Origin: Geobacteraceae bacterium
GTDB lineage: Bacteria > Desulfobacterota > Desulfuromonadia > Geobacterales > Geobacteraceae
Reading direction: 5' to 3'
Assembly (NCBI GenBank): GCA_023701365.1
Contig: JAMPXD010000011.1
Span: 1 to 36,489, forward strand
Length of the DNA stretch: 36,489 nt
The notes beneath the pieces are model-generated. The model worked only from the letters and a program-made list of their open reading frames with translations, was not told where the DNA came from and made no database searches. The position numbers and the translations under genes are program-made. Of the stretch, positions 7,829 to 16,408 are shown piece by piece; the first letter of the stretch is position 1, and each line of letters opens with the position of its first letter.

Positions 7829-8762
7829 TCAGGTCAGATTTTCGGTAGTCATCCCGCTCTACAACAAGGAAGTCCATATCGGCAGGGCTCTGGATTCCGT
7901 TCTTGGCCAGTTGCTCAGGGATTTCGAGGTTATCGTGGTCGATGATGGCTCGACCGACTCCAGTGCGGCGCGTGTTCTGGAATATTCAGACCAGCGGCTC
8001 CGTCTGATCCGGCAGAAAAACGGGGGGGTTTCAGCTGCTCGCAACAGGGGCGTGGCAGAGGCCCTTGGAACCCACATCGCTTTTCTGGATGCCGATGATG
8101 CGTGGGAACCGTGTCACCTTGAGATCCTGAACGGACTGGTGGAGCGCTTCCCGACTGCAGGTGCCTATGGCTCTGCCTTCAGGATCATAGAGGCGAACGG
8201 CAACGTGATCAACCCGACGCCTGTGGGGATGCCGGCTCCGCCGTGGGAGGGAATTGTCCCGGATTACTTCAAGAGTGTCGCATTGGGGGGACCCATTATT
8301 AATTCATCGGCCGTATGCGTTCCCAAGAGGATCTTTCAATCTGCAGGTGGTTTTGTGGAGGGGGAGAAATACGGGGAAGACACCTCGTTGTGGGGACGGA
8401 TCGCCCTTCATTTCCCCATCGCCTTCAGCCACAGGACCGGTGCCAGCTATCACCGGGATGCCTCGAACAGGACCTGCGGCAGTCATCGTCAGGAAAGGGA
8501 GTGGTCGTTTGTTGCCGCCGCCGGGGAAGCCATGGAATCCGGTCGGCTCGACGGAGAGGCAAGGCACTACCTGCGGCTCTATCTGGACAACTCACTCATG
8601 CGGATGGCCACTGACAATGTCCTGGCGGGAAATGCGCGATTTGCGCGGGACCTTCTTGCAAAGATCCACGGCAGACGTCATTTCAGGCGGAAGATAGCCT
8701 GGACCGTTCTCTCCCGCATGCCTCTACGGATCACCAAATTTCTGGTCAAGGTCGCAGGCTGA
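7821..8762 (+). CDS. GT2 family glycosyltransferase
   Basis: This 313-residue GT-A transferase of family GT2 would add a sugar from a nucleotide-sugar donor during repeat-unit assembly. It begins with FSVVIPLYNKEVHIGRAL, then VIVVDDGSTD, the acceptor-loop GGVSAARNRG, and the metal-binding DxD-type element FLDADDAW near residue 92. The C-terminal part carries EKYGEDTSLWGRIA, the general-base region. Start ATG 7821 is preferred because the GT2 fold begins immediately and AAAGGAAG lies just upstream; the frame is open back to 7491, but that part is a shadow of the upstream gene. The gene overlaps the previous stop by eight bases and the polymerase begins two bases after its stop. Confidence 0.92.
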   Translation: MIDQVRFSVVIPLYNKEVHIGRALDSVLGQLLRDFEVIVVDDGSTDSSAARVLEYSDQRLRLIRQKNGGVSAARNRGVAEALGTHIAFLDADDAWEPCHLEILNGLVERFPTAGAYGSAFRIIEANGNVINPTPVGMPAPPWEGIVPDYFKSVALGGPIINSSAVCVPKRIFQSAGGFVEGEKYGEDTSLWGRIALHFPIAFSHRTGASYHRDASNRTCGSHRQEREWSFVAAAGEAMESGRLDGEARHYLRLYLDNSLMRMATDNVLAGNARFARDLLAKIHGRRHFRRKIAWTVLSRMPLRITKFLVKVAG

Positions 8763-8764
8763 CT

Positions 8765-10069
8765 ATGATAACACCTCTTTTCGTTGTGGCCATACTGATC
8801 ATCACCTGTTTTTCCGTTGTGGATGCAATGGGGCTCTGGCTGGTGGTCATGATACTGCACGGGCCTCTGGTCGACCGGCTTGGACCGCCGGCCGTACATT
8901 TGCCGCTGCAGATGGGGCTCTGTCTCGCCATTGTCATGCTGGTCCGCAAGAAATGGCAACGGATACCGTTTTTGATCATCGCTCTCGTGATGGTTACCGT
9001 GATGCTGATGTCGCTTTCAGCGCTTTTCGGCATTGATCCGGAAAAATCAATCCAGGAGATCATGAACTATGGCAAGGGCTTTCTTCTGATTGTCATGCTG
9101 GTCATGGTGGTCCGGGATGAAAGGGACCTGAAGAAGCTCACTATTTACTGCCTGGCCGGCCTGACGGTCGGTGCCTTGATGGCGGTGTACCAGTACAAGA
9201 CCGGAACGTTTCGCATAAACACCGAGATGATAAAGCGGGTCGCCACCTTGCGGGGGGATCCCAACGATACCGCACTCCTCTTTGTCTCGGGGCTTCCCCT
9301 GGCAGTCTATTGGCTTAAAGCTTCGCAGCGGCTCGTTGCCAGGTTCATCGCCGGCGGCTGTTTTGCCCTGCTGGCACTCGGCATCGTCCTCACTGGTTCG
9401 CGTGGCGGGTTTCTGGCGTTGATTTTTGTCTTGGTGCTGATCTACCTGAGATCGCCGTCCGTTAAGACGACCATGGCGGGAATCGTTGTCGTGGCAGCGC
9501 TGGCGGTAATGGCCCCCGGCTCTTACTGGGAAAGAATCGGCACTATTTTTACCGGTAGGGAGATCCATCAGAGCGCCTCCATGGACAATCGCAGGAACCT
9601 GCAGCAGGCAGGCCTCAAACTGGCTTACGAGAATCTTGCCCTGGGGGTTGGTCCGGGGAACTTCGGTAGAGCCTTTTTCCTGAGCAGCAACAATGCCAGA
9701 ATGGGGAATTTCAACGAAAACTTTTCCGTAGTCGCCCATAATATGTATCTGCAATTCCTGGTCGAAAACGGCATTTTCGGCATTATTCTGTTCTTTGTCA
9801 TCATTTTCCGGACGTTTGCCTCACTCAGGAAAATTGACAAGGCGCATTGCCTTTACCCGGTCCGGGAAGGCAAATTCCGTATTGGTTACGCAATAGCGGT
9901 TTCGCTGGCGGGTATGCTGATTTCAGGATTGTTGTTATCCCAGGCAAAGAATTCGGTCCTCTGGTTCATGATAGGGCTGGGACTGGCTGCGGAATTCGTC
10001 ATCCGCAAGGCGCCCTCCCGGGAAGAGTTGCCGATTCCGGATGACCAGCGGCATGAGGCGGGGGTATGA
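8765..10069 (+). CDS. Wzy/O-antigen ligase-like membrane protein
   Basis: This 434-residue protein has about 11-12 hydrophobic segments and the hallmarks of the O-antigen ligase/polymerase family (Wzy_C/PF04932). These are a TM segment ending in LTGSRGGFLAL, a periplasmic loop with GVGPGNFGRAF, and AHNMYLQFLVENGIFG, where the His and the ENG motif are conserved. In this setting it most likely polymerises flipped repeat units in the periplasm. The polymerase and ligase roles cannot be separated by sequence alone; the absence of lipid A core genes nearby favours polymerase. Its TGA overlaps the next start in an ATGA junction. Confidence 0.85.
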   Translation: MITPLFVVAILIITCFSVVDAMGLWLVVMILHGPLVDRLGPPAVHLPLQMGLCLAIVMLVRKKWQRIPFLIIALVMVTVMLMSLSALFGIDPEKSIQEIMNYGKGFLLIVMLVMVVRDERDLKKLTIYCLAGLTVGALMAVYQYKTGTFRINTEMIKRVATLRGDPNDTALLFVSGLPLAVYWLKASQRLVARFIAGGCFALLALGIVLTGSRGGFLALIFVLVLIYLRSPSVKTTMAGIVVVAALAVMAPGSYWERIGTIFTGREIHQSASMDNRRNLQQAGLKLAYENLALGVGPGNFGRAFFLSSNNARMGNFNENFSVVAHNMYLQFLVENGIFGIILFFVIIFRTFASLRKIDKAHCLYPVREGKFRIGYAIAVSLAGMLISGLLLSQAKNSVLWFMIGLGLAAEFVIRKAPSREELPIPDDQRHEAGV

Positions 10070-11208
10070 AATTGCGGCTGGCGATGGTCACAAATTTCCC
10101 ATGCAAGGCCGGTGTCATTACCGGTGGGGTAGAAGGGGTGGCTTCCAACCTGGTGACGGGACTGCGGCAGTTGAGCGACATGGATATTCATATCGTCTCC
10201 CCCTCTCCTGAGCGAAAATCGAGCAAGGAAGTGCGGGACGGGTTGACCATCCACTGGCTGTCGATGCCCCTTATTCCGGCTTTTCTGAGCTACTGGAACC
10301 TGTACAGGCGTCGAGTTCATGCCTGCCTGCAAGATATCAGGCCGGATCTGGCTCATTTCCAAGGGGTTGCTGGATGGAGTCTCGGCTACAAAAAGCCATG
10401 CGTTCTCACTGTTCACGGCATCAGCGAAAAGGGTGCCCTGCATGCGGGCGGACTTTCCGCTGTTCTCAAGAGCATTGTCTTTTCAACGGTTGAGGGGAGA
10501 GGGCGCCGGCAGGCAAGCGAAATCATCATCATCAATCCCTATGTGCGGGATCAAATCGGGCACCATCTGCGAGGGAGGTGCCGGCCGATCGAAAACCCTG
10601 TCAGCGACGATTTTTTTCAAGTGCGCAGAAAGACCGGGGCGAGGAATATCCTTTACGTAGGCAGGGTAAGCCGGCTGAAGAATGTCGACGGTCTTCTCAG
10701 GACTTTCAAGAAGGTTGTCGCACACTACCCGGATGCGCGATTGCGGATCGCAGGGAAGGCAGAGTCCCCGGCATATCTGGAAACCTGTAAACGATATGCG
10801 TCTGAGAACGGGATCAAGCACGCCGTCGGATTTCTGGGGAATCTGGATCGGCAATACCTGCTGGAGGAGCTTTCGGAAGCAGCATGCCTGGTACTCATTT
10901 CCCGGCAGGAGACCGCTCCCATGGCTGTTGAGGAGGCGATGGCCGCGGGGGTGCCGGTCGTGGCTTCCCGAATCTGCGGAATTCCTTACATGATAGACGA
11001 AGGAGTCGACGGTTTACTTGTGAATCCTGACGATGAGGACGAAATTGCCGCCCGTTTGGGGATGCTGCTCGGTGATGCCGCACTCAATCAGAGGATCGGC
11101 GAGAGGGGGGCGAACAAGGCGAGGGAACAGTTTCACTATTTGAACATTGCCCGCAGAACATTGGATGTATATGGGGAAATCCTGAACAGACCGGTGAAAT
11201 GTCGCTGA
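10066..11208 (+). CDS. GT4 glycosyltransferase
   Basis: This 380-residue GT-B enzyme belongs to family GT4. The N-terminal domain shows the glycine loop (GVITGGVEGVASNLV) and a conserved histidine segment (LTVHGISEKGALHAG). The C-terminal domain shows ILYVGRVSRLKNVDGLL and the catalytic E-x7-E in RQETAPMAVEEAMAAGVPVV. GAGGCGGGGG just before ATG 10066 is a strong ribosome site. The start overlaps the polymerase stop by four bases, so translation is probably coupled. Its role is cytoplasmic addition of a sugar to the growing repeat unit; donor and linkage are unknown. Confidence 0.92.
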   Translation: MKLRLAMVTNFPCKAGVITGGVEGVASNLVTGLRQLSDMDIHIVSPSPERKSSKEVRDGLTIHWLSMPLIPAFLSYWNLYRRRVHACLQDIRPDLAHFQGVAGWSLGYKKPCVLTVHGISEKGALHAGGLSAVLKSIVFSTVEGRGRRQASEIIIINPYVRDQIGHHLRGRCRPIENPVSDDFFQVRRKTGARNILYVGRVSRLKNVDGLLRTFKKVVAHYPDARLRIAGKAESPAYLETCKRYASENGIKHAVGFLGNLDRQYLLEELSEAACLVLISRQETAPMAVEEAMAAGVPVVASRICGIPYMIDEGVDGLLVNPDDEDEIAARLGMLLGDAALNQRIGERGANKAREQFHYLNIARRTLDVYGEILNRPVKCR

Positions 11209-12317
11209 TGCAGATGGAACCTCGGTGTTTGAAAAAAAGCGACGTCATCCTTCTGGTCGGGCCGCTGCCTCCCCCCTATGGCGGCCAGAGCGTGCTGGTG
11301 AAGGATATTCTGGAGAGCAAGGTCGCTGAAAGGTATCCGATCCTTTCATTCGACGTCGCCCACCAGCATCCGCACCTCGCTGCCCGCCTGGCTCTTTCCT
11401 TCTCATTCGCTGTCCGCCTGGCGTATCAGCTGTTGACGCGCCCTTCCATCCGGCTGTTGCATATCCATACCTCGGCAGGAAGCGCATTCTTCGAAAAAAG
11501 TCTCTTCGTTCTGATCGGCCGTCTCTTTCGCAGGCGGGTGCTGCTTCACCTGCACGGCGGCCGCTTCCGCGGGTTTTGGGAGTCGGCGGGTGTCGTGAAG
11601 CGACGGCTGATCCGGGAGCTTCTCGATTGCAGTCACGCCCTGATCGTCCTGAGTCCGGGATCGCGTGAATACTTCGTGAAATCCGTCGCCTGTCAAACAA
11701 TGCTCTACGTGCTTCCCAACGCGGTCCGGGTGGAAATACCCTGCGCGGCGCCGCCGGCAGAGGAGCCGATAATCTTCCTGTATGTGGGCCACTTGAAGGC
11801 GGAGAAGGGGCTGCTGGACATCTGCGCGGCGCTTCAGCTTCTTCCTCCTGTCGTTGCCGCGCGCTGCGAACTGCGGATCATGGGGGTGGGCGACACGCCG
11901 CGTAATGAGAAGCTGGTGCGGGAAGCGTTTCAATCGGCAGGATTATCCAATGTCAGGTTCCTGGGGCTCAAAGCCGGTAGCGAAAAGTGGCATGAATTTG
12001 CTGCGGCCGATGTCTTTCTGCTTCCTTCCCACAGTGAAGACCTCCCCCTGACCCTGCTGGAGGCGATGGCCGTCGGCCTCCCGGTGATAGTCACGGCTGT
12101 TGGCGCCATTCCCGAGGTGGTCAGGGAAGGTGAAAACGGCTTCCTGCTCCCGGCCGGCGCCCCGGATCTCCTGGCCGAAAAAATGGTCCTGATGGTTGAT
12201 CAGCCCGCGCTGCGAAAGGCATTCGGGAGCGCCAACCGGAACAAGATTGAAAGAGAGTATTCCTTTGCCGGATATGAACAGGAACTGGCGGTGATCTATG
12301 AGACGCTTATGGCTTAG
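11199..12317 (+). CDS. GT4 glycosyltransferase
   Basis: This 372-residue GT-B enzyme of family GT4 has the N-terminal VGPLPPPYGGQSVLV glycine loop, an acceptor-region HLHGGRFRGF, then IFLYVGHLKAEKGLLDI and the catalytic E-x7-E in HSEDLPLTLLEAMAVGLPVI. Three in-frame ATGs lie close together (11199, 11208 and 11214). The second overlaps the upstream stop as TGATG, a common coupling junction, so the protein may be three residues shorter. The gene overlaps the following lipoprotein gene by 20 bases. It is one of several repeat-unit transferases in the block. Confidence 0.91.
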   Translation: MSLMQMEPRCLKKSDVILLVGPLPPPYGGQSVLVKDILESKVAERYPILSFDVAHQHPHLAARLALSFSFAVRLAYQLLTRPSIRLLHIHTSAGSAFFEKSLFVLIGRLFRRRVLLHLHGGRFRGFWESAGVVKRRLIRELLDCSHALIVLSPGSREYFVKSVACQTMLYVLPNAVRVEIPCAAPPAEEPIIFLYVGHLKAEKGLLDICAALQLLPPVVAARCELRIMGVGDTPRNEKLVREAFQSAGLSNVRFLGLKAGSEKWHEFAAADVFLLPSHSEDLPLTLLEAMAVGLPVIVTAVGAIPEVVREGENGFLLPAGAPDLLAEKMVLMVDQPALRKAFGSANRNKIEREYSFAGYEQELAVIYETLMA

Positions 12318-14577
12318 CCTGCTGTTTCCAGCCGTTATTGTGGCAGGCGGTTGTCAGGTCAGCAAGGGGGATGAGATCGGATCCCAGCGGAATGTTGCGC
12401 TGGGAAAAACCTGCCGGTTTTCTCCGGCGGCCTCTTATCACCTCACCCACAGTGCCGATGATGCGCGCAAGTTGACCGATGGCCGGCGTGCGACTGGAAA
12501 CTTCTGGAGTGACCGGACGGCAACGGTCGGTTGGAAAAACTCGGGAATAATCCGCATCGAAATAGATCTGGAGAAGGATGCCATTATCGACAGTGTCTCC
12601 TTCAACAGCGCCAGGGGGCAGCATGCCGGAGTTTCCTATCCGGAGCGGGCCGACCTCTTTGTCAGCAGGGACGGAGAAACATACAGCTATCTGGGTGACC
12701 TTCTTATTGGACAGGATCACGGCGACGGTGCGTACCAGTTGCGGACGTTTCGGAGCAAGCAGTTGAACTCGTCTGGTCGCAAGGTGCTGCTGGTGGTAAG
12801 GCCGGGAGGTAATTTCACCTTTATCGACGAGATAGAGGTCCGGGGTTCTTACGGACAAGCCACTCGGCCGCGTGCTGCCGGGCCGGCAATGGCGAAAGCG
12901 GCGATTGAAGCCTTTCTCACCGAGCGGTACTCGCTGGCCAGGGATCTGCAGGCTCTGACCTTGCTGGCCCGGGAATCGCAGCTTGCCGGAGGGAAAGGGA
13001 ATAACGAAACGGCTCCTGTGCCGTTACGTTTGGACCGCCTGGACAGGGAACCCTCCAGATCCGAGTTGGGCCAGCTCAGGGACAGCATGTTTGCCATGCG
13101 CCGGGCCGTAATTGCCCGCCAATCCTCTGAGACTTTGACGGTCTGGCATCCGGGCCCGTGGACGGTTTTTTCACCGGTGACGCTTCCTGCGCCTGATGAG
13201 ACAATTCCGGCCGAGGGCCTCACCATGGAACTGCCTGTTGATGGAACCTTCTCTGACAGCATCGGGATCGCCAATGCAACCGGCAGGCAGCAGTCGGTCG
13301 CCGTTTCCATCGAACTGCTTGACAGTACCGGCAGGCGGGCTCCCCTGCCGGCCGTTCGCGAGGTATTGCCGGTCATCTGCTCTGATTACAGGACCGTTGG
13401 CGATCCTATCCGGAAATTACGGGATGGCAGCCTGGAGATCGGGCCGGGCGAATCAAGGCAGATCTGGTTCACGGTGCGAGGTGATGACAGCGAGCCGGGG
13501 GAATATCGCGGAAAGATTCGTCTGGCGGCGCCGGCATTCAGCAGGGAAATTCCATTGACAATCCGTGTCTGGCCGGTTCGTATCCCCCGCCCAGCGCACC
13601 TCGCTGTCAATGCCTGGTCGTATCTCAACTGGCGACCGATCCGGGCGATTCCGGAACAGGCTGCAGCTGACCTGGCCGACCATCGCATCAATGTAATAGT
13701 GGTCCATCCGGACCACCTCCCCTGGCCGGGCAGCTCTTATGAGGAGTTCGACAAGGTGCTCCGCCTGCACCCTTTTGCCCGCGAGTACCTGTTTTATCTG
13801 GCGTTTAATGATCCCGGCAGACGCTCACTGGGAACGCCGGAGCCATTCATGTCGCCGCGCTGGCAACAGAAGTTCCGGCAGTGGATTCAAAGCTGGGTAG
13901 CTCACCTGAAACAGAAAGGCGTGTCTCCCGCATCATTCGCTTTTTATCCGGTTGACGAACCGCAGAACGAAGAGGACGCCGCGGTATTGTTCCAGACCGC
14001 AAGACTTGTGAAGGAGATAGATCCGGCATTAAGGGTATACACGACCTATGGCGATTTTGGACGGTTCAGTGACGCGACCTTTTCCCGGCTCATGCACGTA
14101 GTCGACCAGTACCAGATCGGCATCGACGCTCTGGGCCAGCCAAAGGTCAGGCAACTGCAGAGCGCCGGCAAGGATGTCTGGAGTTACAGCGGCGGCGGGA
14201 AAAGCAGCGACCCCTTTGACTGCTATCGGCTCCAGGCCTGGCGGGCTTTCAGGCATGGGGCAAACGGCATCGGATTCTGGGCTTACGCCGATACCGGCTC
14301 CACCGGGACCGCCTGGGACGATTTCGACGGCACCCGGCCTGATTTTTCCGTGATTTATGAAGGAACCGGCGGGATTATTTCAAGCAAGCGTTGGGAAGCG
14401 TGGCGAGAGGGAGTGGAGGATTATGAATTATTGACGCTCGCCAAGGTGCGACTCCGCGACGACAGGGAGCGGAAAGATTTCTGGCGGATGGTCGATGATG
14501 TCCTGGCCAATCCGCAGGACTACCAACGATTCCGGATGGCCCGCCGCCGCCTGCTGGAAATGGCTTCGCGCCGGTGA
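12298..14577 (+). CDS. Lipoprotein with discoidin-like and DUF4091/GH123-like domains
   Basis: This 759-residue predicted lipoprotein has a short signal peptide and lipobox ending VAGGC, with Cys19 as the lipidated residue. Residues about 33-170 resemble an F5/8C discoidin carbohydrate-binding domain (NVALGKTCRFS, KLTDGR, then a beta-rich segment). A beta-sandwich of roughly residues 300-420 follows. The C-terminal 330 residues fit DUF4091, a GH123-related TIM-barrel family: FYPVDEPQNEEDA holds an Asp553-Glu554 pair at the expected catalytic site, and GIGFWAYADTGS and WREGVEDYELL near the end are typical. It probably acts on the polymer or a glycan in the periplasm or at the surface. Activity is inferred from family only. 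It sits inside the biosynthetic operon, directly before the heparinase-like gene. Confidence 0.82.
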   Translation: MRRLWLSLLFPAVIVAGGCQVSKGDEIGSQRNVALGKTCRFSPAASYHLTHSADDARKLTDGRRATGNFWSDRTATVGWKNSGIIRIEIDLEKDAIIDSVSFNSARGQHAGVSYPERADLFVSRDGETYSYLGDLLIGQDHGDGAYQLRTFRSKQLNSSGRKVLLVVRPGGNFTFIDEIEVRGSYGQATRPRAAGPAMAKAAIEAFLTERYSLARDLQALTLLARESQLAGGKGNNETAPVPLRLDRLDREPSRSELGQLRDSMFAMRRAVIARQSSETLTVWHPGPWTVFSPVTLPAPDETIPAEGLTMELPVDGTFSDSIGIANATGRQQSVAVSIELLDSTGRRAPLPAVREVLPVICSDYRTVGDPIRKLRDGSLEIGPGESRQIWFTVRGDDSEPGEYRGKIRLAAPAFSREIPLTIRVWPVRIPRPAHLAVNAWSYLNWRPIRAIPEQAAADLADHRINVIVVHPDHLPWPGSSYEEFDKVLRLHPFAREYLFYLAFNDPGRRSLGTPEPFMSPRWQQKFRQWIQSWVAHLKQKGVSPASFAFYPVDEPQNEEDAAVLFQTARLVKEIDPALRVYTTYGDFGRFSDATFSRLMHVVDQYQIGIDALGQPKVRQLQSAGKDVWSYSGGGKSSDPFDCYRLQAWRAFRHGANGIGFWAYADTGSTGTAWDDFDGTRPDFSVIYEGTGGIISSKRWEAWREGVEDYELLTLAKVRLRDDRERKDFWRMVDDVLANPQDYQRFRMARRRLLEMASRR

Positions 14578-14579
14578 CC

Positions 14580-16259
14580 ATGATGGAAAAGTTGTCCCGC
14601 TACTTCCACACCCTCCGCCACCTGAAGCCTCGCCAGATGGCCTACCGGGTCATTCGCCGCCTCAGCCGGCCATCGCTGCCGCAGCGCCGCGGCCCGGTGC
14701 AGCGGCGCTCCGGCGTGAGCCTGAAGCCGGTTATCCCCCGAACCATGGCCCTCGCCGATGAATTTGCCTTCCGCTTCCTGAACGAGGAACGGCGCTTCTC
14801 CCCGGGAACCATCGACTGGCATCCCGCCGCTGCCGGAAAACTCTGGTGCTACAATCTCCATTATTTCGATTACCTGCAGGAAGTTGGCCGGTCAAGGGAG
14901 AGTGCCCGGATCCTTGTCGATTCCTGGATCACCTCCAATGCTCCCGGCACGGTCGATGCCTGGGAACCTTTCCCGCTGTCGCTGCGCATCGTCAACTGGA
15001 TCAAGTATTTCCTTGCCTCGGGGAAAGAGGCCACGGTTGCGGCCCCGTGGCTGGATAGTCTCTACGACCAGACCCTCTGGCTGGAACAATCCATCGAGTA
15101 CCATCTGCTGGCCAACCACTACTTCAAAAACGGCAAGGCTCTGCTCTTTGCCGGGCTTTTTTTTGCCGGCAACGACGCTGACCGCTGGCTGCGCAAGGGG
15201 CTGAAAATCATCAGCGAGGAATTGGGCGAACAGATTCTCCCGGATGGCGGTCACTTTGAGCGAAGCCCGATGTACCACGCCATGATCCTGGAGGATTGCC
15301 TCGACCTGCTCAACCTCTGCCGGAAGGAATCCCGCCGGGACCTGAGCATGCTTGCCGGGCGGCTGCGCGGGGTGACCGGGGCGATGACCGCGCATCTGCT
15401 CGGCATGCGTCACCCCGACGGGGAGATCGCCCTCTTCAACGACGCCGCTATCGGTATCGAGGCGGCCCCGGCCGAACTTTCCGCCTATTGCCAACGGCTA
15501 ACGGAGTTGCGGGTCCCGGAACCGTCCGGCCCATGCTGGTCCTTTCCCGACACCGGTTACCATATCATGGCGCCGGTGCCGGGGAACCGGCTCATTATCG
15601 ACTGCGGCCCAGTCGGCCCTGACTACCAGCCGGGCCACTCCCACTGCGATACGCTCAGTTTCGAGCTGTCGCTGGCAGGGCAGCGGGTGATTGTAGATTC
15701 GGGATGCTGCCGGTACCTGGACGGCGACATCCGCCGCTACAATCGGGGAAACGCCGGACATAACACCCTGACCATCGACGGCGCAAACCAGACGGAGGTC
15801 TGGGGCGCCCATCGCTGCGCCCGCAGGGCAAGACCGCTCTACGCCCGGCTCGAACAACGGCCGGACGGCTCGCTCCGTTTCGAGGGCGGCCACGACGGTT
15901 ACCGCCGTCTGCCGGGGAGTCCGGTCCATCACCGTGCGTTCACCTGGTCCGGCAGCACCCTGGCCGTGGACGACCGGGTGGAAGGGCGCGGGAGCCACGA
16001 TATCGAGCTGCGGCTGCACATCCATCCGGCATGCACCGTCAAGCGGGATGGAGACACGATACTCGTGAGCAGTGACGAAAGGCCCCTTGCCGTCATCTCG
16101 ACGGTCGGCGCAATCCTTGAGTGCGACACGGGGTGGTACTCCCCCCGGTTCGGTATCCGGCTTCCCTGCCCCGTCCTCAGGAGCATCCAGCGCCGGACTG
16201 CTCTGCCGTTCCGCGGCGGATGGAGGATCACGGTGCCGCCGGAATTAACACGTTCGTAA
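14580..16259 (+). CDS. Heparinase II/III family (alginate-lyase-like) protein
   Basis: This 559-residue protein has the two parts of heparinase II/III-type polysaccharide lyases. The N-terminal alpha/alpha-toroid contains LWCYNLHYFDYLQEVGR, LLANHYFKNGKALLFAG and GGHFERSPMYHAMILEDC, whose Asn-His and Tyr-His residues suit lyase catalysis. The C-terminal beta-sandwich (PF07940) contains GHSHCDTLSFEL, VIVDSGCCRY and RGNAGHNTLTIDG. No clear signal peptide is visible, so its location is uncertain. Relatives are common in exosortase-linked polysaccharide loci and may edit or turn over uronic-acid-containing polymer. ATG 14580 or 14583 is preferred to GTG 14574, which overlaps the upstream stop. Confidence 0.87.
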   Translation: MMEKLSRYFHTLRHLKPRQMAYRVIRRLSRPSLPQRRGPVQRRSGVSLKPVIPRTMALADEFAFRFLNEERRFSPGTIDWHPAAAGKLWCYNLHYFDYLQEVGRSRESARILVDSWITSNAPGTVDAWEPFPLSLRIVNWIKYFLASGKEATVAAPWLDSLYDQTLWLEQSIEYHLLANHYFKNGKALLFAGLFFAGNDADRWLRKGLKIISEELGEQILPDGGHFERSPMYHAMILEDCLDLLNLCRKESRRDLSMLAGRLRGVTGAMTAHLLGMRHPDGEIALFNDAAIGIEAAPAELSAYCQRLTELRVPEPSGPCWSFPDTGYHIMAPVPGNRLIIDCGPVGPDYQPGHSHCDTLSFELSLAGQRVIVDSGCCRYLDGDIRRYNRGNAGHNTLTIDGANQTEVWGAHRCARRARPLYARLEQRPDGSLRFEGGHDGYRRLPGSPVHHRAFTWSGSTLAVDDRVEGRGSHDIELRLHIHPACTVKRDGDTILVSSDERPLAVISTVGAILECDTGWYSPRFGIRLPCPVLRSIQRRTALPFRGGWRITVPPELTRS

Positions 16260-16408
16260 CCTTGGCGAGCAAAGATCCCCGCCAGGGCCGGTTTTTCACG
16301 GTGTCCGCATTCCTTTGCAATTCATGCAAAATTTACAATCGCGTAATATCATCTACAAATAACCCTCGTATCATGGCCGCCTAGCTATTCATTCAGGAGG
16401 CGGCCGCC
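16260..16408 (+). promoter_or_regulatory. Intergenic leader with inverted repeats ahead of the second operon
   Basis: This 149-base AT-richer gap probably carries the promoter of the WbuB-like gene and following genes. TTTGCA (16314-16319) and TGCAAA (16325-16330) form a perfect inverted repeat with a five-base centre. TTTACA (16332-16337) resembles a -35 box and TAATAT (16344-16349) a -10 box, but they are too close together to act as one promoter. A second hairpin, GGCCGCC (16375-16381) with GGCGGCC (16399-16405), encloses the strong ribosome site AGGAGG (16395-16400). Confidence 0.45.
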
